From Poseidonibacter ostreae (GTDB lineage Bacteria; Campylobacterota; Campylobacteria; Campylobacterales; Arcobacteraceae), in assembly GCF_009208075.1 (NCBI RefSeq), contig NZ_WFKJ01000002.1:62001-126000 (forward strand): a DNA stretch of 64,000 nt, in the 5' to 3' direction. Shown piece after piece: positions 8,649 through 16,786 of this stretch (its first letter is position 1; each line of letters opens with the position of its first letter). The notes under the pieces were generated by a model. That model did no database searches, was not told where the DNA came from, and saw only the letters and a program-made list of their open reading frames with translations. A program made the position numbers and the translations under genes.

Positions 8649-9317
8649 ATGTTGGCTGCCCTAGATACAATAAATAATATAAGTTTTTTTGATACTTTAA
8701 ATGAGCAACAAAAAGAACAAATTGCTTCAATATCACTAGTGAACAAATACCCAAAAGACAGTATTCTTTACTATGAAAGTGAAACAAGTAAAAACCTTCT
8801 TTTCTTAGTTTCAGGATTGTTAAAAATATTTAAACTAGATAAATTTGAGAATGAAATTTTTCTTTATCATATATATAATAATTCTATGATTTCAGAGCTT
8901 TCTTCTATAGAACAAAATGATATATACTGTTTTTCTAATGCTGAATTTATTGAAGATTCAGAAGTTCTATCAATAAATTTTGAGAAATTTCATGAACTAT
9001 TCTTATCAAAAAATATTTTAACAATTGAACTAATGGAAATACTTTTAAAAAAGACACATCAATTACAATGTATTGTAAATAGAGAACTTGTATTTGATGC
9101 AACTGCAAAAGTAGCTTTTATGATAAATCAAGATTTAGAGATGTTTAATAAACTAAAAAGACAAGAAGTATCTTTTATGTTACATATACAACCTGAAACT
9201 TTATCAAGAGTTTTAAAAAAGCTATCAAGAAATGGAAGTATTGAAATAGATAATAGTGAAGTAAAAATAAAAGATAAAACAGCTTTAGAGTATGTTTTTA
9301 AAGGAGTTGGGGTATGA
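8649..9317 (+). CDS. Crp/Fnr-family transcriptional regulator 1
   Basis: Regulator of 222 residues with an N-terminal cyclic-nucleotide-type beta-barrel (about 12-120), a dimerisation helix (about 121-150) and a C-terminal winged helix. The recognition helix reads QPETLSRVLKKLSR with Glu183, Ser186 and Arg187, the E-x-x-S-R pattern FNR uses to read TTGAT half-sites. The N-terminal cysteines that hold the FNR [4Fe-4S] cluster are missing, so it resembles DNR/NssR-type nitrogen-oxide sensors. Its stop overlaps the start of a NarX-like sensor gene, and the nor operon follows. It is a candidate activator of the FNR-like boxes described here. Confidence 0.85.
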   Translation: MLAALDTINNISFFDTLNEQQKEQIASISLVNKYPKDSILYYESETSKNLLFLVSGLLKIFKLDKFENEIFLYHIYNNSMISELSSIEQNDIYCFSNAEFIEDSEVLSINFEKFHELFLSKNILTIELMEILLKKTHQLQCIVNRELVFDATAKVAFMINQDLEMFNKLKRQEVSFMLHIQPETLSRVLKKLSRNGSIEIDNSEVKIKDKTALEYVFKGVGV

Positions 9318-10318
9318 GTGTGCAAACCAATACTATTAGTAGAAAAATAAAATTAATTGGTATTTTATTTATAGTTTTAATGACAAGTATCATTCTTACA
9401 ACAATTTATTTAAATAATAAAAATAAAAAAGATGCCTTAGTGATTAATATTGCAGGAAAAGAGAGGATGTTAACTCAAAAAATTTCAAAAAATATTTTTT
9501 ATTTATATCATAATAGTGATAATACATTATTTACAGAATTAGACTCTGCTACTATTGAGTTTATATATAATTTAAACTCTTTAAAAGATGGAAATACACT
9601 AACAGGAATAAACAAAGCACCTACAGATTTAATTGCAAAGCAAATATCAAAAGTTGATATTTTATGGAGTACTTTTTATGCAAATATAAATGACTTTAGA
9701 GAAAATATTGTAAAAAGAAATCCAGATAATGAAGTAGTTTTAAAAAATATTGTGAACTCTGTTCATAATACAAATATTACACTGTTAAATGAAGTTGATA
9801 AATTAGTTTTCATGTATACATTACATAGTGAAAAGAAAGCAGAATACATCAAGTATATACAATATATATTTGGGTTAATGATAATTTCACTTATGTTTTA
9901 TAGTTTTTCACAGTTAAAAGCAATGGAAGATAATGTAAAGAAATTCTTTGAATTCTCAAAAAAATTAGCACAAACTGATGATAACAACCATTTAGAACCT
10001 ATCAAAATTGAAGCAGAAAAAGAGATAATAGAAGCCTCTGATACGATAAATTGTTTCATTAGCAAGTTAAATTCAGCCATGGATTACTCATCAAGTGCTA
10101 TTGAACAATCACAAAATGCATCTATTAAACTTGAAGAAATTACTGATGAGTTTAGTAAAACGATTAATGATTTAAAATATTCAAGTGAAATTTCAAATAA
10201 ACTTGATAAAACAGAAAATATTGTAATTCAATCTCATGAAGACCTTATAAATACAACAAAGAAACTACAGCTATTAAAAAATGAGCTAGACAAGCTTTTA
10301 GAAAGTTGTAAAATATAA
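9314..10318 (+). CDS. NarX/PilJ-type membrane sensor without output domain
   Basis: A 334-residue inner-membrane protein with TM segments at about 12-33 and 184-203 around a periplasmic helical domain. The first periplasmic segment (VINIAGKERMLTQKISKNIFYL, about 42-63) matches the P-box region of the NarX/PilJ N-terminal family, which binds nitrate or nitrite in NarX. The cytoplasmic tail (205-334) is a coiled coil with no kinase, chemotaxis or GGDEF domain. It is translationally coupled (ATGA) to the upstream Crp/Fnr gene, suggesting it modulates that regulator. The domain call is firm; the ligand is inferred from family and context. Confidence 0.75.
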   Translation: MSVQTNTISRKIKLIGILFIVLMTSIILTTIYLNNKNKKDALVINIAGKERMLTQKISKNIFYLYHNSDNTLFTELDSATIEFIYNLNSLKDGNTLTGINKAPTDLIAKQISKVDILWSTFYANINDFRENIVKRNPDNEVVLKNIVNSVHNTNITLLNEVDKLVFMYTLHSEKKAEYIKYIQYIFGLMIISLMFYSFSQLKAMEDNVKKFFEFSKKLAQTDDNNHLEPIKIEAEKEIIEASDTINCFISKLNSAMDYSSSAIEQSQNASIKLEEITDEFSKTINDLKYSSEISNKLDKTENIVIQSHEDLINTTKKLQLLKNELDKLLESCKI

Positions 10319-10370
10319 ACTTGATACTTTAAGCTATAAACTTGACATATATTACTATTGTATGTCAAGT
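10315..10370. repeat. TTGA-containing repeats and perfect 10-bp inverted repeat upstream of nor
   Basis: ATAAACTTGA occurs at 10315-10324 and again at 10336-10345, 21 bp apart. The second copy enters a perfect inverted repeat, ACTTGACATA (10340-10349) and TATGTCAAGT (10361-10370). No T-run follows, so an operator is likelier than a terminator. The TTGACATA element recurs in the nor promoter 90-120 bp downstream. Confidence 0.5.
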
Positions 10371-10432
10371 AACTAACACCCATACACTAAACAATCAGCA
10401 CTCTTTAAAAACTATATTTACAACTCTTTTCT

Positions 10433-10499
10433 AAAATTGACATATATCCTTTCAAAATTGACATATATCATTTTTTTTAATCTCTCATTAGACTAAAAT
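10433..10499 (+). promoter_or_regulatory. nor operon promoter with two FNR/DNR-like boxes
   Basis: The identical 16-bp element AAAATTGACATATATC occurs at 10433-10448 and 10454-10469, 21 bp apart (two helical turns). The proximal 14-bp box TTGACATATATCAT spans 10458-10471, and a TAAAAT -10 begins exactly 36 bp after its first base (10494-10499). This centres the boxes at -41.5 and -62.5 from a predicted start at 10506, the class II activation position for FNR-family proteins. Confidence 0.7.
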
Positions 10500-10542
10500 T
10501 TTTTCATAGTTCTTGCATCAGCAAAAGAGGAGAAAGAAAAGT

Positions 10543-10869
10543 ATGGAACCTGTTTTAATTATTAGACCTGAGATCGCACTTGATGATTTCTTACCTATAT
10601 TTTTATCATCTTCATTTGTATTGTTATTTGGACTGTTTTATGTAGCAATATATACGCTAGTAAAAATGGGTAAGCTTAAAAGTATATATATGCCTTTTGC
10701 ATATATGTTCTGGGTTTTACAAACATATTGTACGTATTACTTCGCAGACATGATTCAAAGTAATCCTTTCACAATGAAAGCTTTAATGGTAACAATGGTG
10801 TGTTACTTGATCCTTCCACACCTATACTATCACTTGAATCAACGTTCAGAAGAACGATATGAACAATAA
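10543..10869 (+). CDS. Small membrane protein encoded ahead of norCB
   Basis: A 108-residue protein starting MEPVLIIRPEIALDD, with three predicted membrane helices (about 10-35, 42-62 and 70-88) and a charged C-terminus. The ATG at 10543 is chosen over an in-frame ATG ten codons earlier because GAGGAGAAAG precedes it. It is the first gene of the nor transcript, 16 bp upstream of norC. The family was not recognised. By position it may help assemble or stabilise the NO reductase, but no heme or metal motif is visible. Confidence 0.75.
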   Translation: MEPVLIIRPEIALDDFLPIFLSSSFVLLFGLFYVAIYTLVKMGKLKSIYMPFAYMFWVLQTYCTYYFADMIQSNPFTMKALMVTMVCYLILPHLYYHLNQRSEERYEQ

Positions 10870-10885
10870 AAATTAGGAGGAAAAA

Positions 10886-11560
10886 GTGTCAAAAAAAGTT
10901 GTTTCAGTATGGACAAGTATTCCTTTTTGGAGAAGATCAGCAGGTTGGGTTACTGGTTTTGCTTCAATATTACTAATTTGGTTAACATTTGACTCAATGG
11001 GACAAATTAGTATGGGAACAGATGCCGACTTAAAAGCTGGTATCACAAAAAGAGTACCAGGTCCTACAGTAATTAATTATAAAATTACGTATGAGATGGA
11101 TACAAAAAGAGGTCATGAGGTGCCAGTTATTGGTGAAAAAGAGAAGTTTTTTGGAAGAGATGATTGGTCTGAAGAAGAAGCAAGAGAGCTACTTCATTTA
11201 GGAAAATTAGGTTCACAAGCTAAGAACTGTATGAACTGTCATACTTTACTTGGAAACGGTGCTTATTATGCTCCTGATTTAACTAAAGCATGGTTAGATC
11301 CAGCATGGGGACCAAATGGACCATATTTAGGTATGACTAATTCTACTACAAAAGAAGAAGCTATGTCTAAATTTTTACAAGATCCTTCACAGTATCCAAC
11401 TCATGAGAGAATGATGCCAGATCTTGATATTACAGAAAAAGAAGCTATGGGTCTTGTAGCATTCTTAAAACACATGTCTTCAATTGATACAAATGGTTTC
11501 CCAAGAAACTTCGCAAGAATGTCAACTGATGGTGTAACAGGAGCAATTCATGGAAAGTAA
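10886..11560 (+). CDS. norC: Nitric oxide reductase cytochrome c subunit
   Basis: Membrane-anchored monoheme cytochrome c of cNOR, which passes electrons from periplasmic donors to NorB. The 224-residue protein has one N-terminal TM (about 20-36) and the heme site C115-M-N-C118-H119 followed by the NorC signature TLLGNGAYYAPDLTKAW. A methionine ligand is likely in ERMMPDL. It starts with GTG behind a strong AGGAGGAAAAA. Its end overlaps the norB start by 11 bp, indicating coupled translation. Confidence 0.95.
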   Translation: MSKKVVSVWTSIPFWRRSAGWVTGFASILLIWLTFDSMGQISMGTDADLKAGITKRVPGPTVINYKITYEMDTKRGHEVPVIGEKEKFFGRDDWSEEEARELLHLGKLGSQAKNCMNCHTLLGNGAYYAPDLTKAWLDPAWGPNGPYLGMTNSTTKEEAMSKFLQDPSQYPTHERMMPDLDITEKEAMGLVAFLKHMSSIDTNGFPRNFARMSTDGVTGAIHGK

Positions 11561-12977
11561 TTTAAAATTTGAATCACAAAAATTAGCAACTTGGTACTTT
11601 ACTGTAGCTGCTGTATTATTTGGTGCTCAATTATTAATGGGTTTAATTGCAGCAACTCAATTTTTATATCCAAGTTTTCTTTTTGAAATCTTTGATTTCT
11701 CTGTTGCAAGAATGGTACATATTAATGCATTAGTTGTATGGATGTTATATGCAATGATTGGTTCAGTTTACTGGTTATTACCAGAAGAAACAGGTATTGA
11801 AACTGTTGGTATTAAATTAGCTAAATTAGCATTCTTTGTTTTAACAGCAGCTGTTACTGTTGTTGTACTAGTATATATCATCGTTCAAGTTGGACCTGCT
11901 ACAGAAGCAACTATTTGGTTTATTAACGAAGGTAGAGAATATATTGAAGCTCCAAGATGGGCTGATATTGGTATCGTTGTTGTTGTATTAGTGTTCGTTG
12001 CAAACCTTTTCTTAACTGCAATGAAAGGTAAGCAAACTGGAATTGTAACAGTATTAATGGCTGACGTTCTTGCACTTGCAGGTTTATATCTTGCTGGTAT
12101 GTTCTTTACAGATAATATTTCTATGGATCAATACTGGTGGTGGTGGGTAATCCACTTATGGGTTGAAGCTACATGGGAAGTATTTGTTGGTTGTTTATTA
12201 TCTTTTGGTCTTATTAGAATCATTGGTGCAAGAAGAGAAGTAGTTGAAATGTGGCTATGGATTGAAGTTTCAATGTTATTTGGTTCTGGTATCTTAGGTA
12301 TGGGGCATCACTATTTCTGGATTGGTACTCCTGAGTACTGGTGGGAAATTGGAGCATTATTCTCTGCACTTGAACCTGTTCCATTAATTGCAATGTTTGT
12401 TCACGTAATTTACGATTGGGGTAAAGAGACTGGTCTTAAAGAAGCTGAAGCAAATGGAGAAGGTTATCATACAATGAATAACTCACCTGCATTTACTTGG
12501 TTTGTTATGAATGCCTTTGGTAACTTCTTAGGTGCTGGTATCTGGGGATTCTTCCACACATTACCACAAGTTAATATTTATACACACGGAACTCAGTTTA
12601 CATCAGCACATGGACACTTAGCGTTCTTTGGAGCTTATGCAACTATTCTTATTGGTATGTTCTATATGGGAATTCAAGGTAAAAATGGGATTAAAGTATT
12701 AAAAGCTACTTTTGATTCAAAAATGGCTGTATTCTTAATTTGTTTTGGTGTAATGGGTATGACAGTAGCTTTAACAGTTGCTGGTTACGGTCAAGTTTTA
12801 GTTGAACGTGCTCAAATGGGTGCTACATGGGAAGGATTCTTTGTATCTCAAGATATGATGTGGTTCGTTCAAGGTATTGGATGGAGACTTGCGATGGGTG
12901 TTGTAACTTTAGTTGGGTTTGTTTACCTAATCAAAGATTTATTAACTACATCTAAAAACTCTATTCACGTTAAATAG
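11550..12977 (+). CDS. norB: Nitric oxide reductase catalytic subunit
   Basis: Heme-copper-oxidase-superfamily subunit that reduces two NO to N2O at a heme b3-FeB centre. The 475-residue protein has about 12 TM helices. Metal-ligand regions are VIHLWVEATWEVF (FeB histidine and the nearby glutamates of cNOR), GHHYFWIGTPEYW, and HTLPQVNIYTHGTQFTSAHGHLAFFG with the heme histidines. It lacks the quinol-oxidising N-terminal extension of qNOR, consistent with a separate NorC. A 52-residue membrane protein gene follows 12 bp downstream. Confidence 0.96.
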   Translation: MESNLKFESQKLATWYFTVAAVLFGAQLLMGLIAATQFLYPSFLFEIFDFSVARMVHINALVVWMLYAMIGSVYWLLPEETGIETVGIKLAKLAFFVLTAAVTVVVLVYIIVQVGPATEATIWFINEGREYIEAPRWADIGIVVVVLVFVANLFLTAMKGKQTGIVTVLMADVLALAGLYLAGMFFTDNISMDQYWWWWVIHLWVEATWEVFVGCLLSFGLIRIIGARREVVEMWLWIEVSMLFGSGILGMGHHYFWIGTPEYWWEIGALFSALEPVPLIAMFVHVIYDWGKETGLKEAEANGEGYHTMNNSPAFTWFVMNAFGNFLGAGIWGFFHTLPQVNIYTHGTQFTSAHGHLAFFGAYATILIGMFYMGIQGKNGIKVLKATFDSKMAVFLICFGVMGMTVALTVAGYGQVLVERAQMGATWEGFFVSQDMMWFVQGIGWRLAMGVVTLVGFVYLIKDLLTTSKNSIHVK

Positions 12978-12989
12978 AAAGGATATAAA

Positions 12990-13148
12990 ATGTTTGAACC
13001 AATGACAGATTTGGTACCTAGTTTTTTTGCAACATTAAACCAAGGTCCATTAACATTGACACTTTTTCTTCATACTTTTATTGTACTTCCAATGTTTTGG
13101 ATTTATAAGCAAGAGAAGAAAAGATTAGAAGAAGAAGCAGAAGATTAA
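12990..13148 (+). CDS. Small single-span membrane protein following norB (CcoQ-like topology)
   Basis: A 52-residue frame starting MFEPMTDLVPSFF, with a hydrophobic helix at about 20-39 and a charged tail ending KKRLEEEAED. It lies 12 bp after norB with a GGATATAAA leader and is followed by a terminator hairpin, so it is the last gene of the nor operon. Size and layout recall CcoQ of cbb3 oxidases, relatives of NorB; sequence homology cannot be judged. Too short for default ORF calls but well supported by position. Confidence 0.75.
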   Translation: MFEPMTDLVPSFFATLNQGPLTLTLFLHTFIVLPMFWIYKQEKKRLEEEAED

Positions 13149-13179
13149 AAAAGCGGGGGAGTCGTGTCCCCTACTTTTT
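13146..13179 (+). terminator. Terminator of the nor operon
   Basis: GGGGA (13156-13160) pairs with TCCCC (13167-13171) around a 6-base loop. A-rich bases precede it and CTTTTT follows two bases later, so the T-tract lies on the nor side. It separates nor from nirS. Confidence 0.75.
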
Positions 13180-13202
13180 AGAATAAGTTTATAAGAAAAC
13201 TC

Positions 13203-13253
13203 GCCAGGAGTATAGCTTACTTCAATTAAAAGCTAATGTCTTGGCCATAGAAT
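13203..13253 (+). promoter_or_regulatory. nirS upstream region: nested inverted repeat and -10
   Basis: Nested arms GCCA (13203-13206) with TGGC (13242-13245) and AGCTT (13214-13218) with AAGCT (13230-13234) precede a TAGAAT -10 candidate at 13248-13253. A start near 13260 would place the repeats around -36, suggesting an operator rather than RNA structure. Only one TTCAA half-site falls where the FNR-like box would be expected, so nirS does not clearly share that promoter layout. Confidence 0.35.
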
Positions 13254-13287
13254 AATTAATTTATATATTAATATAAAGGGAGAAATT

Positions 13288-15006
13288 ATGAAATTAGGTA
13301 AAGTTTTAAGTTTAGCAGCATGCACAGTAGTTACAGCAGGTTCTTTATTTGCAGGTACGTCAAATATGGATTTTCCAGAAGTTTATGAAAAAGAGTGTCA
13401 AGGATGTCATGGACCAATTCACCAAGGTGGTGTTGGATCAGATTTAAGACCAGGTGCTTTAAAGAAAAAAGAAAGACACGTATTAAGAGATGCAATCTTA
13501 GCAGGTGTTCCAAATACAGCAATGCCTCAATGGGATCATTCATTCTCTAAAGATGATGCAGATGGTATGGTTGATTGGTTAATGGATTGGAAAGATAATA
13601 CAAATTATAAATTAGATTTCGATCAAATTCACTCAACTTGGACAAAATTAGCTGATAGAGAAGCATTAGCTAAAAAATATACTAAATCAGCAGATACTAA
13701 ATCAGTTCTTGATATTACATTTGCAACTGAAAGAGATGCATCTTTAGTTGACTTTATTGATTCAACTAACGGGAAAGTATTATCTAGACATAAAGCTGGA
13801 TTTGCAGTTCACGTAACAGTAACAAATAAGAAAAATCCAAGATATGCATACTCGATTTCAAGATCAGGTAGATTAACTATGTTTGATATTGCAGCTCCTG
13901 GTCAACCAGCGCTTGCATCAGTTCAAGTAGGGTTTGAATCAAGAGGACTTGCAGTATCTCCAGATGGTAAATATGTAATTGCAGGAAACTATACTCCAGG
14001 TGGAGCAGTTTTATGTGATGCAATGACTTTAGAGCCATTAAAAGCATATGATACATCAGCAGTAATTAACATGAAAGGTCAAATTGAAGCGTCAAGAGTT
14101 GCATCTTTAGCTGATACTCCTTATGGTCCTTACTTTGCAATGGCATTAAAAGATGCTGGTAGAGTATATATTATTGATTACTCTAAACCTGATTTCCCAA
14201 TCGTTGGAGATGTTCCAAATATTGGTGAAGTACTTCATGATGCATTCTTAAATGAAGATGAAGGTGAAGATTTCGGTAGATACTACATGATTGCATCTCA
14301 AGGTTCTGATGTAATGGGTATCGTTGATTACAAAGAGAAAAATTTAGCTGCAAAAGTTTACACAGGTAAAAAATCTAAGCCACATCCAGGTCAAGGTTCT
14401 TCTTGGTTTAACAAAAAAATGGGTAAACAATTACATGCAACTGTAACTATGAACCAAGGTTCAGTAGTTGTTTGGGATTCTAACTGGGAAATTGTTAAAA
14501 AAATTGAAACTTCTGGTGGTGGATTATTCATAGGAACTGCACCTCATACTCCATATTTATGGGCAGATACAGTTCTTGGTAAACCAGCAACTTATAATGA
14601 AGTTCACTTAATTAACAAAGAAACTTTAGTAACTGATAAAATTGTTAAAGTTGGTAAAAAAGAAGGTCAATTAATTGATGCTAAAACTAATAAAGTATTA
14701 CAAACTTGGGATGCAACTCAGTACAAAACTGTAACATTCCCAGAATCTAACCCACAAATTGGTAAAGATAAAGTTGTTGAATATACTTCAAAAGTTGGTG
14801 ATAAAGTTAAAGAACCTGTACAACCAAGATTACTTCACGCAGAACCTGCAAACCATGGTAAATGGACTATGATTTCTGAGTGGACAACTGGTAGAATTGG
14901 TATTTATGAATCAGAAACTGGTAAATTTATTAAATATATTAATAACTTAACTACTCCTACATTTACTTATTCTGTTGAACACAGACAACATATCCCTGGT
15001 GCATAA
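13288..15006 (+). CDS. nirS: Cytochrome cd1 nitrite reductase (NO-forming)
   Basis: Periplasmic nitrite reductase of denitrification. The 572-residue protein has a signal peptide (1-22), a cytochrome c domain with C37-Q-G-C40-H41 and likely ligand Met79, and an eight-bladed heme d1 propeller. Three histidines mark it as catalytic NirS rather than NirF: His175 in GFAVHVT (d1 proximal ligand), His317 in VLHDAF and His366 in KPHPGQG (distal active-site pair). The C-terminal blades carry an insertion with KEGQLIDAKTNKVLQ relative to proteobacterial NirS. GGGAGAAATT supplies the ribosome binding site. Confidence 0.9.
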   Translation: MKLGKVLSLAACTVVTAGSLFAGTSNMDFPEVYEKECQGCHGPIHQGGVGSDLRPGALKKKERHVLRDAILAGVPNTAMPQWDHSFSKDDADGMVDWLMDWKDNTNYKLDFDQIHSTWTKLADREALAKKYTKSADTKSVLDITFATERDASLVDFIDSTNGKVLSRHKAGFAVHVTVTNKKNPRYAYSISRSGRLTMFDIAAPGQPALASVQVGFESRGLAVSPDGKYVIAGNYTPGGAVLCDAMTLEPLKAYDTSAVINMKGQIEASRVASLADTPYGPYFAMALKDAGRVYIIDYSKPDFPIVGDVPNIGEVLHDAFLNEDEGEDFGRYYMIASQGSDVMGIVDYKEKNLAAKVYTGKKSKPHPGQGSSWFNKKMGKQLHATVTMNQGSVVVWDSNWEIVKKIETSGGGLFIGTAPHTPYLWADTVLGKPATYNEVHLINKETLVTDKIVKVGKKEGQLIDAKTNKVLQTWDATQYKTVTFPESNPQIGKDKVVEYTSKVGDKVKEPVQPRLLHAEPANHGKWTMISEWTTGRIGIYESETGKFIKYINNLTTPTFTYSVEHRQHIPGA

Positions 15007-15063
15007 TTAGGAATATGTAAATATTCATCTCTTTTGAGATGGATATTTATCAAAAGGATTAAA

Positions 15064-16203
15064 ATGAAAAAAGATATATTAATAAAACTTTTAATTTTAA
15101 TCCTTCTTTTTAACTCTCAACTCTTATTTTCAAAATACTTAGATTCAAAATCATGTAACGAATGTCATCCAACTATTTATAAAGAACATGCCTCAAGTAT
15201 GCATCATAAATCTTCTATTTATACTGATGAAATTCATACTAAAATGAAAGAAGCAATAAGTCCAAGAAAATATTCATGTGCTATATGTCATACACCTGCT
15301 GTAAAAAATCTAAGACCATTAATGCAAGGTAAATCTCAGCCAAGTGAATTTGACCATAGATTAAAAGATGGAGTTTCATGTTCATATTGTCATCAAATTT
15401 CAAAAGTAATTTTTACTAAACAAAAAGGTATTAATTTTTCAACTATGAATGATAAATTGAAACCAACATTTTTCGGAAATCTAGAAAGTCCAGAGGGTTC
15501 AAGTAAACATAATAGTTCTAGTAATAATGAAAACTATGTAAATAGTAAAGTCTGTATGGGTTGTCATTCACATAAAATCAATAAAAACGACATTCAAATT
15601 TGTAGTACCTTAGATGAAGTTGGACAAACAAGTGATTGTATTTCATGTCATATGCCAAAGAAAAAAGGAACACCTACAAAATTAAATGCAAAAGCAAGAG
15701 TAGAATATACTTCACATGAGTTTTTAGGAATACATTCTGAACAAATGGTTAAACAAGCTATTGAGTTAAGATTAAAACAACTATCAAACGATTCATTTGA
15801 ATTATATATAAAAAATAAAATGGGTCATTCAATAATTACACAGCCTATGAGACTTAAATATGCAAAAACAGAAATTTTAAGAGATAAAAAAATTATATGG
15901 CAAAATTTTGACAAAAATCCTTATAAAGATAAAGATGCTACTTTTTCTATTGTATTTAAAGATATAAATAATAAGCCAACTTTTCCAGCTTTTGCAAAAG
16001 GGTATATTTATAATAATAACTTAAAATCAAAAGAAGAAAAAAGAGTTATCTACAAAGTTAAAGAATTAAAAAAAGGAGATATTATAAAATCCACGTGGGT
16101 TTCATATATCATAGCTCCAAAAATTGCTAAAAAACTTGATATTACAGATAAAGAATTGACAAAACAAATCTTAGGTCAAACAGTTCAATTAGAGATTAAA
16201 TGA
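15064..16203 (+). CDS. Periplasmic pentaheme c-type cytochrome
   Basis: A 379-residue secreted cytochrome with a signal peptide (1-23) and five CXXCH sites: C31, C72, C106, C164 and C192, all in the N-terminal half. His-rich stretches such as EHASSMHHKS can provide distal ligands. The C-terminal 170 residues hold no heme and look like a beta-rich domain. The layout resembles the cytochrome c554 family; the exact family is uncertain. The start at 15064 follows AAAGGATTAAA. It lies 57 bp after nirS, so it probably carries electrons to NirS or another periplasmic nitrogen-oxide reductase (inference). Its stop overlaps the next start (ATGA). Confidence 0.8.
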   Translation: MKKDILIKLLILILLFNSQLLFSKYLDSKSCNECHPTIYKEHASSMHHKSSIYTDEIHTKMKEAISPRKYSCAICHTPAVKNLRPLMQGKSQPSEFDHRLKDGVSCSYCHQISKVIFTKQKGINFSTMNDKLKPTFFGNLESPEGSSKHNSSSNNENYVNSKVCMGCHSHKINKNDIQICSTLDEVGQTSDCISCHMPKKKGTPTKLNAKARVEYTSHEFLGIHSEQMVKQAIELRLKQLSNDSFELYIKNKMGHSIITQPMRLKYAKTEILRDKKIIWQNFDKNPYKDKDATFSIVFKDINNKPTFPAFAKGYIYNNNLKSKEEKRVIYKVKELKKGDIIKSTWVSYIIAPKIAKKLDITDKELTKQILGQTVQLEIK

Positions 16204-16601
16204 TAAAAACTATTCTACTATTATCAATTTTTATTAGTTCATGTTTTTCAAATAATATATCATGGTATTCTTCTTATAATAAAGCTTTAAAAGATTCTCA
16301 TAAACAAAAGAAAAATCTTATGATTTTTATAAGCTCAAAAAAAACAAATAAATCTAATTTTGTTCTTAGTAAGTATTTTATGAAACAAGATTATATTGAA
16401 TATATAAATAAAAACTTCATATGTGTTTTAATAAGTGTAGAGAGTAAAATTTCATATCCTATTGAGATGTTTTATACTACAACATTTCCAAGTATATTTT
16501 TTGCTTCATATAAAGATGAGTCATTTTTAACTCACCCAATATATGATTTTAAAAGTAAAGAAGATTTTAAAAAGATTTTATTTTCAATAGATTATAAATA
16601 A
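16200..16601 (+). CDS. Thioredoxin-fold putative lipoprotein lacking the CXXC pair
   Basis: A 133-residue exported protein. The N-terminus (LLLSIFISSC) ends in a possible lipobox with Cys15. The body resembles the thioredoxin-like family that begins WYSSYNKALKDSHKQKKNLMIFISS, but the redox pair is replaced by SKKTNKS, so oxidoreductase activity is unlikely. A cis-Pro segment TTTFPSIFF is retained. It is coupled by ATGA overlap to the pentaheme cytochrome, suggesting a structural or chaperone role in its maturation (inference). Its 3' end overlaps a convergent small gene by 10 bp. Confidence 0.7.
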   Translation: MIKTILLLSIFISSCFSNNISWYSSYNKALKDSHKQKKNLMIFISSKKTNKSNFVLSKYFMKQDYIEYINKNFICVLISVESKISYPIEMFYTTTFPSIFFASYKDESFLTHPIYDFKSKEDFKKILFSIDYK

Positions 16602-16777
16602 TATAAACCACTTCCAATAATAAGTGATAATACAATAGTAAGTACTACTGTTAAGATATTATACATTTTATCACTAACATGCATTTTTGTTTCTAAAAAT
16701 TCTACTATTTTCATAGCAGGATAAATCATAAAAACTAACATTACTGATGAAAAAACTAATGTCATTACAATTTCCAT
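16592..16777 (-). CDS. Small two-helix membrane protein
   Basis: A 61-residue protein with two predicted TM helices (about 4-22 and 41-60) separated by a short charged loop (ETKMHVSDKMYN). AGGAG lies 8 bases before the ATG, supporting a real start. It follows the Sel1-repeat gene by 9 bp in the same direction. Family and function not recognised. Confidence 0.6.
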   Translation of the reverse strand: MEIVMTLVFSSVMLVFMIYPAMKIVEFLETKMHVSDKMYNILTVVLTIVLSLIIGSGLYYL

Positions 16778-16786
16778 ATTTAACTC

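Noticed and set aside
10340-10370. Terminator after the NarX-like gene
   Set aside because: The 10-bp inverted repeat is perfect but has an 11-base loop and no T-run, and its arms contain the same TTGACATA element as the nor promoter boxes.
13212-13253. FNR-like box at nirS
   Set aside because: A TAGAAT -10 exists, but the sequence 36 bp upstream keeps only one TTCAA half-site, so nirS was not counted with the seven promoters.
13288-15006. NirN or NirF instead of NirS
   Set aside because: The protein has a cytochrome c domain plus both distal active-site histidines (His317 and His366), which fits catalytic NirS; NirF lacks the cytochrome domain and NirN lacks the full distal pair.
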